A stretch of DNA of 64,000 bases, taken from Odontesthes bonariensis (lineage: Eukaryota > Chordata > Actinopteri > Atheriniformes > Atherinopsidae). The notes beneath the pieces are model-generated. The model saw nothing but the letters and a program-made list of their open reading frames with translations. It did not search any database and was not told the DNA's origin. Positions 10,546 to 22,206 of this stretch are shown in pieces; positions within the stretch are counted from its first letter, which is position 1; the number at the start of each line of letters is the position of its first letter. The stretch is from contig NC_134524.1 of the NCBI RefSeq assembly GCF_027942865.1, positions 2,702,536 through 2,766,535 on the forward strand, in the 5' to 3' direction. The translations under genes and the position numbers were made by a program.

Positions 10546-11766
10546 ATCAGCATCTGGATGCTTGTTGGTTGCTGTTTGTTTAAAAACTATGCATGTATGT
10601 GTTATTAGTACATGACAGGAAAAAAGGACTGGGTTCAAGGAACTTTAAACTTAAAATGCTTCTTTAAAGACCCACTAAGGTCACAGTTCAAAATATTTGT
10701 AGGTTTTTGATCAAATTCAGAAAAAAAATGTAATAATAACTCTGTAGACCGACAGCCACTGTGTGCAATATCCCATAAATCTCATCTGAGTCAGTGGAAC
10801 ACCATCAACTTAAATCATTTTACTACATTAAGACAATGATCCCGTTTGAGGAAAGGGTCCCAATATCATCCCAAAGACTGAGGTTCAGATTCTCTCCGTT
10901 TCTAAACCCGTTCTCATTTCCAGAACCTTTTTATCATGTGCTCAGTCCTTGTTGGTTCGTGGATAACAGAAAATATTGGATATGTAAAGGAAAGTGAATA
11001 ATGAAGCTTTCATGAGACACTTCTGAAGAGGACAGTCAGACTGTCTTTTAATGGGCTTCTGAGTGTAAATCTGAGAAATCACACACTGATACTGAGGAGA
11101 ACTGGATTTCTACTGCTCCTGTGATACTTTCCTGGATCACCCACAAGTCTTTCTAATAATGCTATGACTCCTCTTCACACAACTTAAACTCTTCATGTCA
11201 TTAAAGGATTTATATTGAGCAGAATTAAGTCCCATTTTAACATCTAATCATGAAATGTGGCATATTGTGTACGTTAAACACATCAAATCACATGTTTTGG
11301 CTGCACACTTCTATCAAGCGTTAGCATTAGCATGCCGGGCTAACAGTGAATAGCAGCCAGGTTATCTGAACTTTTTACTCTCTGCTGCATGTTCTGACTG
11401 CCCGTGTCCAGCAGCAGGAATCAAACCAATGACACAGAGCACTCTGAAGACATTTCTGCTAACGTCTGACCGCTAAATTCATTCTTTTCTGGACTCACCT
11501 GCATGCAGCTTTCTGTTGCTATGCTACCAGATGTTCAGAGTCGGGACGCATTGTTTGGTCGAATCGGCTCGTTTTCCGTCGCTTGCTGATTACGTCACAG
11601 TATACGGCTGTCGGCTTGAATGGGAGTACATTGTGATTGGCTGTAGTAGCCATAGTAACCGTAACTAGGAGAGTTTTTTTCTCGGTCTTTCGGTGATCGG
11701 CAGCAGCTATGGAGAGCTTTTAGGAAGAAATGAAATATTTCCTACAAAATAGTGTGTACCACACCT

Positions 11767-11775
11767 TATATATAT

Positions 11776-11849
<74 letters not shown>

Positions 11850-11868
11850 ATATATACATATATACATT
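11767..11868. repeat. (TA)n / (CA)n microsatellite
   Basis: An AC run and then a long TA run with TG/CA interruptions at the inner edge of the left palindrome arm. A second TA/TATC-rich array occupies the comparable place in palindrome A' (48406-48612). Such AT dinucleotide arrays can extrude hairpins and are a plausible breakpoint. Confidence 0.95.
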
Positions 11869-12612
11869 CTTCTTTGGAGCGGCAGAGCCACATTTCTCAG
11901 CGCTTTAAATGGTAGAGGGTGCCCCTACCTCGTCCTCCTTCATACTGAATCATGCCAGCGGTCCAGCTTACCTTCAGATCTACATCCTCCAACAGAGCAT
12001 GATATCACTGTCTGTTCCTCCTGTTGTCCCAAACACTCCATCTGTAGAAGATGTCCTTCAGTCTGTCTGTTCTCTCTGGGGTCAGATGGAAAATGAGCTG
12101 AATGGCAAAGCTGGGCTGAAGAGCTGATTTTAAAGAAGCTTTAAATGACTCGGAGGGAAATATGTGGCTGTAGATGCTTTGACTGATGAGCCGGAATCAC
12201 TTCTTCTTTTCTGTAGAAGACCTAATTATTCTGCAGATCTCATGTGAACTGAATACATGTGAAACAAACATCTGGAACCCTGTTTATTGGGCTTCAAGCC
12301 AGAAAACTATTGTAAAATATGAATTGATTAAAATATGAATTTGATCACTTTTTTCTGGTTAAAACCAAAGTAAATTACTAAATAAATGTGTCAGATGTGC
12401 AAAAAAAAACCAACAGATTTAAACCAAACATTTTATTATAAAATGTCATCATGGAAAATGTAAAACAAGCCTTAATAAAGAAGTCATTTTACTGCTATTT
12501 ATGAATAAACAGCATGTGTGCACATGCTTTTTCATTAGACATATTCTTTGTGTCCGGATATGAAGCTTCTGCTCCATGAGAGCCATTAAAGCATCATATT
12601 AAAGCATCATCC

Positions 12613-12745
12613 AGGTTTAAAGAAGCGGGTGGATCTGCAGGACAGACAGATGAAGGATGGAGGCCTGGCGCTGATTCTGAGAAATGTGACGACTGATGAC
12701 AGAGGAACAAATGAGCGTCCAGTCGTCCAGGAAGGAAGAAACCAG
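12613..12745 (+). pseudogene. Immunoglobulin V-set domain fragment
   Basis: Reads KKRVDLQDRQMKDGGLALIL followed by RNVTTDDRGTNERPVVQEG. This matches the E-F strand pattern of fish V-set receptors (RVDLxDxxMKDGxxSLxLxNVTxxDTGTYECxV). The Tyr of the D-x-G-x-Y-x-C motif is Asn here and the disulphide Cys is Arg, so the fold signature is destroyed. No upstream half or splice sites were found. I take it as a fragment of a butyrophilin- or CAR-like receptor exon carried by duplication. Confidence 0.55.
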
Positions 12746-13069
12746 GAGAGTGGAGACGTTGGGCCTCATGCAGCAACCGCTCCTACACACATTTGTTCTT
12801 AACTGCTGCGTACCAGGGATTTAAGAGAATGTGCGCATTCACCAATCTTTTGGTATTTTACGTTTTCTTTCAGGTAGGAACAAAATTTACGAGTGATCCA
12901 GAGCTGTCGTAGGAGTTTCCTAAAGTAGTCCGCTGTTATTCCAATCAGGTTTGCTTGACTAATGGAGTTTATATTTAATTACTTTGAAGATATGATAAAT
13001 AAATATATCCATGATACCCCATAGTGATGCTGACATGATTCTGTTGGACTTGTGACTTGTGTTGGACTT

Positions 13070-13345
13070 CTAATAAAAATTCCCAGAAATTCTGAAAACT
13101 GAATTTCTTTCAAACCAAGAGTTGTAGTGTAATCTGTAGGAGACAAGTGACATGTGTAGGGAGTTTGGTGACACTACACTGTATCATCAGGAAGTTATTG
13201 ATTAATATTCCTAATAAAAAATTCCCAGAAATTATGAAAAATGATTTTTTTTTCAAAGCAAGAGTTGTAGTTTAATCTGTAGGAGGCCAGTGAAGCGTGT
13301 AGGGAGTTTGGTGACACTACACCGTATCCTAGTGAAGTTATTGAA
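13070..13345. repeat. Tandem duplication of about 142 bp
   Basis: The block that starts TAATAAAAATTCCCAGAAAT at about 13071 is repeated from about 13213. Both contain AAGAGTTGTAGT and GGGAGTTTGGTGACACTACA. The copies differ by scattered substitutions. Non-coding. Confidence 0.85.
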
Positions 13346-13540
13346 TATTTATTGATTCTTTTTTGTAATGTCTCTCTTCGGTTGCACTTTGTAGACGGTC
13401 CCTGCTCGCTGCTCTCACAGCCGGCTGCACAGAAACACTCATGTTATCAGTGTGGCTCCGACGATGGCTCGTTTTGATGAAAGTTAGGTTGTAGCTCCTT
13501 GTCTGTCTTACTACGGTTGAAAATATTCTTGTTTTGTGTT

Positions 13541-13741
13541 TTAACAACGTCTCACTTCTGAGTTATTGATCCCGGAAGTCCGAATCTGCCAATATCTTTC
13601 CAACTTTACCGAACTCTGCTCTCCCTGATGCTGCATCCATTTAGGAAACCTAAAATAACGTATTTCGTTGTTCCTATGTTTCCCAAACGTATTGTGTGAG
13701 CTACTGGAACAGTTCTTCACACAGCATTGATTTCCAGGCAT
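13541..13741 (-). pseudogene. THAP domain, N-terminal half
   Basis: ATG at 13741. It begins MPGNQCCVKNCSSSSHN and continues to IRYFRFPKW, which is the start of a C2CH THAP zinc finger: the two Cys and the FRFPK loop are present. The expected C-x2-H second half is not found; the frame ends in a stop at 13541. No intron donor is obvious. The family includes both host regulators and P/Kolobok-type transposases, and this fragment does not discriminate. GC-rich sequence just upstream (13790-13880) could be its promoter. Confidence 0.6.
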
Positions 13742-15164
13742 GTTCTTGCAATTCCGTACTGTTTACACTTACTGATTTAAAAACACACGCGTACAATGTA
13801 AACGAACGGAGAGAACGGCGTTTTCTCGCTAGCATTCTGCCAACATGGCGGATAGGGGCGGGGCTCTGTACTATGACGACAACTCCTCATTCTCAATATA
13901 TATGTAGTGTATGTATATACACACATATCCAACAGAACAATTTTTGCTAGTTTTATGTACATTTATGTGCAGGAGTCCACACGCATATAGTCAAAGAGGT
14001 TATTGCTGCTCAGCACACAAAGCTGAAAATGAAGCTTCTCTTCAGAGTGAACCAAGGCCAAAATGATTCAACAAAACAAACTAGATCTTAAAGCTTTGGG
14101 GCTAGTGGTGCTCACGGTGTGGTACACACTATTTTGTAGGAAATATTTCATTTCTTCCTAAAAGCTCTCCATAGCTGCTGCCGATCACCGAAAGACCGAG
14201 AAAAAAACTCTCCTAGTTACGGTTACTATGGCTACTACAGCCAATCACAATGTACTCCCATTCAAGCCGATAGCAATATAGTGTGACGTAATCAGCAGGC
14301 GACGGAAGCCGACCCGATTCGACCAAACAATGCGTTCTGCGCCTCGGAACATCTGGTAGCATAGCAACAGAAAGCTGCATGCAGGTGAGTCCAGAAAAGA
14401 ATGAATTTAGCGGTCAGACGTTAGCAGAAATGTCTTCAGAGTGCTCTGTGTCATTGGTTTGATTCCTGCTGCTGGACACGGGCAGTCAGAACATGCAGCA
14501 GAGAGTAAAAAGTTCAGATAACCTGGCTGCTATTCACTGTTAGCCCGGCCTGCTAACGCTAACGCTCGATAGAAGTGTGCAGCCAAAACATGTGATTTGA
14601 TGTGTTTAACGTACACAATATGCCATATTTCATGATTAGATGTTAAAATGGGACTTAATTCTGCTCAATATAAATCCTTTAATGACATGAAGAGTTTAAG
14701 TTGTGTGAAGAGGAGTCATAGCATTATTAGAAAGACTTGTGGGTGATCCAGGAAAGTATCACAGGAGCAGTAGAAATCCAGTTCTCCTCAGTATCAGTGT
14801 GTGATTTCTCAGATTTACACTCAGAAGCCCATTAAAAGACAGTCTGACTGTCCTCTTCAGAAGTGTCTCATGAAAGCTTGTAGTAAAATGATTTAAGTTG
14901 ATGGTGTTCCACTGACTCAGATGAGATTTATGGGATATTGCACACAGTGGCTGTCGGTCTACAGAGTTATTATTACATTTTTTTTCTGAATTTGATCAAA
15001 AAGCTACAAATATTTTGAACTGTGACCTTAGTGGGTCTTTAAAGAAGCATTTTAAGTTTAAAGTTTAAAGTTCTTTGAACCCAGTCCTTTTTTCCTGTCA
15101 TGTACTAATAACACATACATGCATAGTTTTGAAACAAACAGCAACCAACAAGCATCCAGATGCT

Positions 15165-16332
15165 GATACTGTGCAAGGTGTGGCGTCAGAGGAGTAGCCT
15201 TCCAGCGCATCCCACGTCCTGCACAACCAAAATATTACCATTACCGTTTATTTCCAGTAAGTTATGTAAGCAATTTAGGTGTATTGGTGCATCAATAACA
15301 ATGACCTTGTTTGGTCTCTCCTTGTTTTGTGGTCTGGCCTGGTTCTGGTGTTGACTCTCCCAAGTCATCTTCTGAGCTATCAGCCTCAATCTCTTGAGTT
15401 TGGCAGCGTCGTCTGTGTGTGCGGGAGGAACCTGTACCTGACTCTGTCCCTGAACATGAACCTGTCAACAAGTGTTGTACATAAGCTTTCTGTAATTCCA
15501 GCTCTTTGGACCTAACTGCATAAAACAACCACATGTGTAGTGGATCTCGGCTAACCGTTATCTACACTACGGAGACGTTTACGTCCTCTGCTGTGGTTGG
15601 TGGGTTCAGGAATGGGAGCCTCATCTTCACTACTGTCCCCCTCGTCCTCACTGCTGCTTTGCTCCTGTGGTGATGGCTGGTAATTCTCATCCAGGATTGG
15701 ATCATCATTTTCAAAGTCCAAATCTGAGTTGTCTCCATCAATTAACCCAAGTAGCTCCAATGCTCTTTGCACCGAAAAACGCTCTGGAAACATAAACATG
15801 ACAAAATCAAATACATATCAATTATAATCAAGTATGAAAGCAGTTATGCACATGTATTTATTATTCAATTGGACAATGTAGGCCTACAGATTTCTAGCTG
15901 CACCAAAGTTAGCTGTAAGCTAATTTACATGTTCGCATTTTTACATTTTACCAACATTTTCAACCCAGCTAACTGATGTATTGGTTATGCATTCAGTGAT
16001 TCAATGGTTATTTATTAAATTGGAAAGATGTATAGGTTTTTTGCTGAATCAGAGTTGGCTTTTTTCTCATTTTACATGTGTGCATGTTCACTAGTATATT
16101 ACATAGTAAACATTAGTTTTGAGGAGCTTCAGTCCATAAGTACACATGTGTACTTCAAGTTTAGCAACAAAGAAATTACTTTTTTTTTTCAAATTTGAAT
16201 GGCACGACAAAAGTACAATGCTTTTATCAATGTCTAAATCAGAATAAGTCTTAAAATGTGTTAAAAGTTCTCACCAGGTCGACGTTTGTGCATGGAGCTG
16301 CCACCGGCATCTTCCCTTGTGTTTGCCGCCAT
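15165..16332 (-). pseudogene. piggyBac transposase N-terminus, multi-exon
   Basis: Best preserved of the three copies. ATG at 16332; exon 1 runs to 16275 with a GTGAGA donor and joins in frame to the exon starting at 15783, giving an acidic N-terminus (VQRALELLGLIDGDNSDLDF). That exon is open to the TAG at 15551. Two more segments with acceptor-like sites follow (SSEDDLGESTPEPGQ, then RGMRWKATPL), as at 10252-10545. No catalytic core lies downstream, so it is either a non-autonomous element or a truncated one. Confidence 0.65.
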
Positions 16333-16798
16333 TTTGGATTTTTACCGTAATGTGTTAGACTCTTCCGACACCACAAGATGGCAGTATAGATACCTATGTA
16401 GTATCCAAAACATGCCCTAACTAAGCAGTTTACACAATTGTGGTCATAAGAACTAAAAAGTGCTGTCCACGCATGTGGCCGCTAGGCCCCAGGAGGGGCG
16501 AGACACTACAGGTGAATAGGGTAATGTTTTAAAATAATAGATATCACCATGAAACTTCCTCAGTTGATTACTTATACAAGTATGAAAAAAAAATGTATTC
16601 CAAGTTTTAGACATTTCTATGCTTAATTCTGCAAATTAGGCATTATCTCATTAAATATGTGCACATTTGCATATATTTCCAGAAGATAGATCTGAACATA
16701 TGATAAAGCCAGGTGTAAAGGGATTTCAGGATATCTGCTTTGATTTCCTAGAAAATAAAAATATACTGTCCATAGTCTAACATAGTCTAAAAAACATC

Positions 16799-16840
<42 letters not shown>

Positions 16841-17680
16841 CATTCTTTTTAATTAAAATGTCACATAAATCAGGTCATGAATGATTTATCAACTAATCCT
16901 TCTGTTAATATCTTCAGAATACTGCTATGTGTATATCTGGAAAGTTTGGTGTTAGTAGGTGCTCCATAGGCTGAGATATTGATACTGAAAAAATACAAAA
17001 AACTGATTTTGAGAAAACGGCATTTAAAGATTTAAATAGGGGAATTCAATACATTTGTATTTGCTCAAAAACAGAGTAAATGCTCAGGCCCTTAGTAATA
17101 CTAATATTGAATAAAATAATCATAATCATAAATAATACAAGCTCAAACCAATAAAAGATGGCATATCAATTCATTGAGACGTGCAACATGTATGACTTAT
17201 GACGGTGCCACTGCTGTGTCGCACAGGCACCGTCACTAACTCCGTCATTTTCTTTTATTGCATCTTGCAAAGCTCAATTGTTGCTTTCTCTTCTGTGAAA
17301 GTTGCGGTGTTACGGGGCATTTTCGGAGATTCAGCGAAAGCTAAACACAGAAGTGTCAGAGTCCACCACGTGATGCGTCTGAGCCAATCACGTTAGCAGA
17401 AACGAGCAGCAGCCAATGAGATTCTGTCATTAGCTGTAAATCCGCCTTTAGACATCCACGATTGGTTACTGATAGAAAGGAAGTGCCGTTATTTGGGTGA
17501 CATATCATTGTGCAGGAGACTCAGAGCTTTCCAACGATACCGGTCATGACAGACTTCAGTAAATAGACGAAGCTCGGCATGGCGCGTTGGAATGCTAACT
17601 TTTTGGTAAATTCGGGGGAAACGTACTGCCGCGAGTAAACAAAATGTAATAAAATAAACATTTTAATTTATGTTTTCAAC

Positions 17681-19892
17681 TGTAGCGTTACCGGGTATTT
17701 ATATACCTATTAAATATAAGGATTTATGAGATGTTCTTACAGTCTCAAATAAACCTTACCTCGAATTTAGGGGCACCACCAACCTAGGTTTTGACTTAGT
17801 TTTAAGTCACAGTCAGGTAGGAAAACTGTTCGAAATCTTACGATCCTGGTGTTAAATTAATATTCAATTAATATTCAGTCTCATATCTCGCTACTTTCGT
17901 GAAGTTCTCATTTGGTTGGACAGACATTACGTAAAGAAAGCATACGACACAATCTGTGATTATAACATATATATAGATATATGAGCTGTTTATTACAATG
18001 ATATGATCTTAGACATGAACCTTTAAACAAACAGGAGATGCATGGAATATGGGTGATTATATAAAAACTTAGTGAATATAAAATAAAATATGGGGAATGG
18101 AGAGTTACTGGATTTATTCAAATAGTTTGGGTTGGCTGACTATTTGAATCTAAATACTGACATTTCGGATTAATTTATCATTCTGTGAAAGCCTCGAGAC
18201 ATCCATCAAACCCACTTTAAGGTGAAAACGGGTCGGTCTTACTGTGCTTAGCCGGTTCGGACCACGGCAGCGGCCACGCGGGGTCCGAGGGGATTTCTCT
18301 TCCGCTCTCTGGGCCTTCCTGGCTGTGGTGGCTGACTTTAGCGGACTTCTCAGTTGCTTCTTTCACCGGGAAACGGGGACGATGATGTCGAGGGCTTTAC
18401 TGTGGGATGATCAAATCCATCGTTGTGTCAGAGTTGGTCCGTTGCTGCTTTCTCTGATGAAGTGAACTTAAGTTCACAGAAGATTAATAAAAGGTTGCTT
18501 GGAGTTGGCTTCTTGGTAGGAAAAGGTGATGATGGCGTGAAACAGGTTGGTTAGGACGTGGATGGCGAGGGACGAACACAAACACGTAAAACGTGCATCT
18601 TCAGAGTATTTCAATCTGTTTCTTTGTTCGGATCTTTCTTTCTCGTCTCCGGGGTCTCACTGGGTTCTGGAGGGTCTCCTCCGGTCGTCCGCTGCATCGT
18701 TATCCACACGTCCTTCCGCTCTCTCCTGAGATTATGGGAAAACTCCCAAACTCCGGCGAGCTCTTCTCTTCTGCTTAAACCATCTCTAAAAGTCTATGAG
18801 CAGCTGTTTTCTGCTCAAATCTCCTTCTGAAACTCTGGGTTGGAACCCTTCTGGAACAAGATCCAGAGCACAAGAGGGCAAGAAGGCAAGAGAGACTGTG
18901 TTTTCCGCGGTTCCGGGTTTTGACTCTCGGAGGCGGGGCTTACACTACTTTTTCAGCCAATGACATGCTTGAACTGTGTGCATGTCTGTGTAAGGTGATC
19001 TGTGCTATATGGGGGATTTCTGGATTTAGACAAAGAACTCTGTGTTTCTCCATTACTCCCATCTCATAGAACATTTGTCTCGGTGATTCTGAAAACACCA
19101 CATCTTGTTAAGATATGCAGATTAAAGATATAACATAGACTTGTAATATAAAGACATCAAAATAACACACATGATAAAGACAATTATGACTTTCAAAATT
19201 CAGATGAATATCTATGAAATCGTGACATATGAATTGTGAATTACACAATGCTAATTTCTGTGTTAACAATGGGGACACTAAACAAATACCAAATAGATAC
19301 CGAAGGGACATCGTTAGAAGTTACTAGTTGCATATATTGTCCATTCCATATCCATTTTACTGAGTCCTTTGGGATTTATATGTTCAACTAATCACACTGC
19401 AGACCACTAGGGGGCAATGTGGTTCCATCAGGCAGGTTGGGCATTTTCCACCAAAATCAGTTCTTTGTCAATATTTAAGCCAGAATCGTACAAATTGTCT
19501 CTATATGCATCTTGTGATCAAGCGGGAAACCTGAAAGAAATTGTACACGGTTATCAAACACATTTAATATAGTTTAAGATTTGACTAAAAGTGAGTCTTC
19601 TCAGTTCATGAGTAGCCATCTGGTCTCTTTCTCTGGTGGGAGAGGGTGTTAAAATGTCAATTCGATTCATGGTGAAGATAAGATAGTAAGTCTCCCACTT
19701 TTCCAAGAGTGAGTTCGACTCCCCAAAAGCTCTTAAGGGTGTTGTAAATTAGGCAGTTTCTGTCTCTTTTTCCTTTGTGGAAAGAAAATGAAGATCTGGT
19801 TTATATCCACATACGTAAACATCCCCCACAGGAATGTTGGTTTTGTCAAAGTTTGAAAAACTCTTAATCCACACGGCACTGTGACTGCTACA
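17681..19892. mobile_element. Solo-LTR-like insertion, 2212 bp
   Basis: Starts TGTAGCG and ends GACTGCTACA, so it has the TG...CA ends and a 6-bp terminal inversion (TGTAGC/GCTACA) of LTRs. It is flanked by CAAC at 17677-17680 and 19893-19896. The uninserted arm reads TTTTCAACCTTTTC at the same place (inverted, about 8122), so the site duplication is confirmed within the window. The interior shows no gag, pol or env similarity and no internal LTR pair. I infer a long solo LTR; a non-autonomous LTR element is the alternative. Strand is not determined. Confidence 0.6.
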
Positions 19893-20111
19893 CAACCTTT
19901 TCTTTATAGCAGGTCTAAAGAAAAATCTGAAAAATCACTGTTTTTGCCTGGCGTGTCTCGCCTTAATGGAATGTGACTGGATGGTTAAAAACTGTGCAGA
20001 AAGGTTATCAAGAGAAGAAGAAAAGTGGGTGTGGTTTAACACGCTGCACGCCACAGCTGGATCTTATCGTATGTGCTGACAGTTGCAGAGTCCATCAGTC
20101 GGAACAGAATG

Positions 20112-20231
20112 GAGCAGAACCAGGAGCAGAACCAGGAGCAGAACCAGGAGCTGAACCAGGAGCTGAACCAGGAGCTGAAGCAGGAGCTGAACCAGGAGCA
20201 GAACCAGGAGCAGAACCAGGAGCTGAACCCC
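20112..20231 (+). repeat. 12-bp minisatellite, 10 units
   Basis: Shortest of the four arrays, same unit family (GAGCAGAACCAG and variants). The conserved flank CCCTCCACCAGGAACAGAGC and the donor-like CACAG/GTCAGT follow directly. Confidence 0.95.
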
Positions 20232-20296
20232 TCCACCAGGAACAGAGCCGGCTCATCCTCTGGGTCCACCGGGCCACAGGTCAGTGTGGAGGAGGT

Positions 20297-20727
20297 TTTT
20301 ATTTTATTTCTTATTTATTTGGTTAGGACTCTGCACATTAACAACATATCAGCAAAGCATCCATGTAAATATGCCGGAGTTAGCACAGCTGCTAAATTTC
20401 ATCCGTTGTCCTCAGGCAGGTATCATAAAAACATACAGACAATACACCATGACAAAAAACTAAAGAACAAACAAACAGAAAATCTTTAGAAAGATTCACA
20501 TCAAAGTTAAGAGTCCGTACACAAAAGGGAAAAGACGGAGAGGTGACCCATGAGAGCAGCTCTGGCTGTTTGCAACCACTGTTTAAGGCTCTTTTTAAAG
20601 GTGGTGGAATTGTCCCAGTTTCTAACACGAGTTGGCAGTGTGTTCCAGCACTGTTCCTCTGATGGACTCCACCATTTGGCCAAACTTAGTCCTGCATCAT
20701 TGCACATCAGTCTCCTCTAGTGCTCTG
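20297..20727 (-). mobile_element. LINE 3' end (copy of 7131-7568)
   Basis: Inverted copy of the LINE C-terminus, 3' UTR and A-rich tail described at 6905-7568. Its upstream coding part is replaced at 20728 by a Harbinger terminus. The same junction is seen inverted at 42305/42306, so it predates the B duplication. Confidence 0.8.
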
Positions 20728-20946
20728 GGGCCTCATGTACAAAGGGTGCGTACGCACCTTTTCACGTCAACGATCAGATGTATCAAGAACGAAAAGATCG
20801 TAGAAATGTGCGGTGCCTCACACCAACTTCAGGGCTGGCGTACGCACTTTTCTACAGTTGTTGATTCTTTGGCGACACTTTGACGTGATGTTGGGAAACT
20901 GTTATAACAAATAAATGTGAAAACAATTAGTCCTCAGGCAGTGATG
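20728..20946 (+). mobile_element. Harbinger terminus and subterminal region
   Basis: Begins GGGCCTCATGTACAAAGGGT with subterminal repeats of TGCGTACGCA-type words (20748, 20838), then AAATAAATGTGAAAACAATT, which is identical to the first bases of the window. The element is interrupted at about 20946 by unrelated sequence (to 21121, no recognised feature). Confidence 0.75.
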
Positions 20947-21129
20947 CAGGGTTCTAGCTAGGATGAAATTATAGCGTAGTGGTGTAGGCGAGGGAGTGAA
21001 GCGACCAAGCCGGGGGGGGATGGTGCGGAGATTTTGGAAATTTAAGGTAAAAATTGGCCATTCTAGGGGTACCCAAAGGGAGAAATTGTATTTTAAAAAC
21101 AATAAAGTCTTAATGGGAGATGTTCCCAT

Positions 21130-21620
21130 TTCTACAAGAAAGGACAGAGCAGACTGTACTTCTTGAGGAAGCTAAGGTCCTTCAAGGTTTGCAACAAGAT
21201 GTTGCAGATCTTCTACAAGTCTGTTGTTGAGAGCGTCATTTCCTCTGGCGTCATCTGTTGGGGCAGCAGCATCAGAACCAGGGACCTAAAAAGACTCAAC
21301 AACCTGATAAGGAAGGCTGGTTCTGTTCTGGGGACGACTGTGGAACCTCTGGAGACAATAATGCAAAGAAGGATTTTGCATAAAATCAAGAGAATTATGG
21401 ACAACCCTGAACATCCTCTCCATGAGACTGTTATCGGAAAACAGAGTCTCTTCAGTCAAAGGCTTCTTCAGTTTGGATGCAAAACGGACCGCTACAGGAA
21501 ATCTTTCCTGCCCACAGCCATCAGCATCTATAATAACTCCTTGATTTAATTGAGTTACATCAACATTTAATTTCCCTCTGGGATAAATAAAGTATTTTTG
21601 AATTGAATTGAATTGAATTT
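21130..21620 (+). mobile_element. L2-like LINE 3' fragment with target duplication
   Basis: A 491-bp copy of the 3' end of the element at 33640-36855: codes for the last 128 residues or so (LRSFKVCNKMLQIFYKSVVE to SIYNNSLI), then the short 3' UTR and a GAATT repeat tail. GTTCCCAT at 21122-21129 and 21621-21628 is the target-site duplication. The same insertion is in B2 (41412-41903), so it is older than the duplication. Extreme 5' truncation, typical of LINE retrotransposition. Confidence 0.9.
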
Positions 21621-21761
21621 GTTCCCATCTTTGCTTTTGGCAGTGTGTTACCTTCATAACGGACCTTGTCAGAAGACATTAAAACTTAGACATAACCAGG
21701 AATAGAGATTAAAAAAAAAATGTTTATTAAAGTTACACACTTTTCAGTTATCCTGATGACA

Positions 21762-21793
21762 GACAAACAAACAGACAGACAGACAGACAAACC
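21762..21793. repeat. (GACA)n microsatellite
   Basis: Short GACA/AACA tetranucleotide array; the B2 counterpart is TGTC-rich at about 41250-41282. The surrounding 21621-22014 has no recognised feature. Confidence 0.85.
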
Positions 21794-22014
21794 AACGCAA
21801 CCAAAAACATAACCTCCTTGACAGAGGTAAAAACGCAGGCAACGCAACCAACATATTGTATGTAAGAAGCTTTGAAAAAGCACAGCAACCTTGACCGTTT
21901 TTGCTTACTTCAAATAGGGACGGGTTAAAATAGGCTACAGCTATTCTAACATGATTTCTGCCGAATCCCCTTACGTGTGCGCTTCTGCGTGTGTGAGTTA
22001 CCATGACTCACAAA

Positions 22015-22206
22015 CCAGACTTTGCAAATGGTGCAATTCGAAGAGGGCGTGTGTGAACATGATGGCGACTGGCTCATCAGCCGCTTTAGGTTCCCGAGGG
22101 AAATCCTCCTGGAACTGTGCGCAGAGCTGCGCCCGGCGTTGGAGCAACACAGCGAGGAGTTAGTTCAAATATTAAGATGGGGAGATAACTAATTATGGGT
22201 GCCAAT
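22015..22206 (+). pseudogene. Harbinger transposase N-terminal remnant
   Basis: Similar to 180-320: QMVQ-like start, then FREILLELCAELRPALEQH across small indels. It is cut after about 150 bases and followed by AGTTATCT/AATTATGGGTGCC sequence shared with B2. Only the N-terminal part of the transposase remains. Confidence 0.7.

Larger units (their letters stand above)
7131..11764 (+). repeat. Left arm of palindrome A
   Basis: This 4.6-kb stretch returns inverted at 14121-20727, again direct at 42306-47943 and inverted at 49046-52626. In order it carries a LINE 3' end, a 12-bp minisatellite, a TTAA followed by GGCGAGACACGCCAGG, a promoter-like segment with CCAAT boxes (8330-8410), a broken multi-exon piggyBac N-terminus (9417-10545), and a long non-coding part (10560-11764) ending in a CRE/CCAAT-containing block. 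Compared with the other copies it lacks 34 bases of the first piggyBac exon and lacks the extra segment seen at 47403-47725. The 7940-9416 and 10560-11764 stretches hold no gene I recognise. Confidence 0.9.
11869..14120. other. Spacer between the arms of palindrome A
   Basis: Not shared with the spacer of A' except for the last 200 bases or so (from about 13915). It holds an unrecognised open frame (11909-12127), an Ig V-set fragment, a GGGCCTCATGCAGCAACC stretch at 12769 that resembles a Harbinger terminus, a 142-bp tandem duplication, and a THAP N-terminal half with a GC-rich, CpG-containing upstream region at 13790-13880. The 12130-12590 part shows nothing recognisable. Confidence 0.6.
14121..20727 (-). 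repeat. Right arm of palindrome A
   Basis: Inverted copy of 7131-11764. It differs by a 2212-bp LTR-like insertion (17681-19892), a poly(T) run at 16799-16838, a deletion of about 190 bases near 14880, retention of the full first piggyBac exon, and only 10 minisatellite units. The outer end joins a Harbinger terminus at 20728. The 16340-17670 stretch is non-coding arm sequence. Confidence 0.9.

Noticed and set aside
11752..12096. ORF of Tyr-Ile repeats followed by Ser/Cys-rich sequence
   Set aside because: Produced by the TA microsatellite; no homologous frame in the sister copies.
18244..18830. Short ORFs inside the LTR-like insertion as genes
   Set aside because: Overlapping short frames with no recognisable domain; typical of non-coding LTR sequence.
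8051..19966. A single giant TTAA transposon (Teratorn-like) spanning palindrome A
   Set aside because: Sequence outside the TTAAs is also inverted-duplicated, no cargo genes are present, and the arms recur in a larger duplication. Segmental inversion-duplication explains it better.
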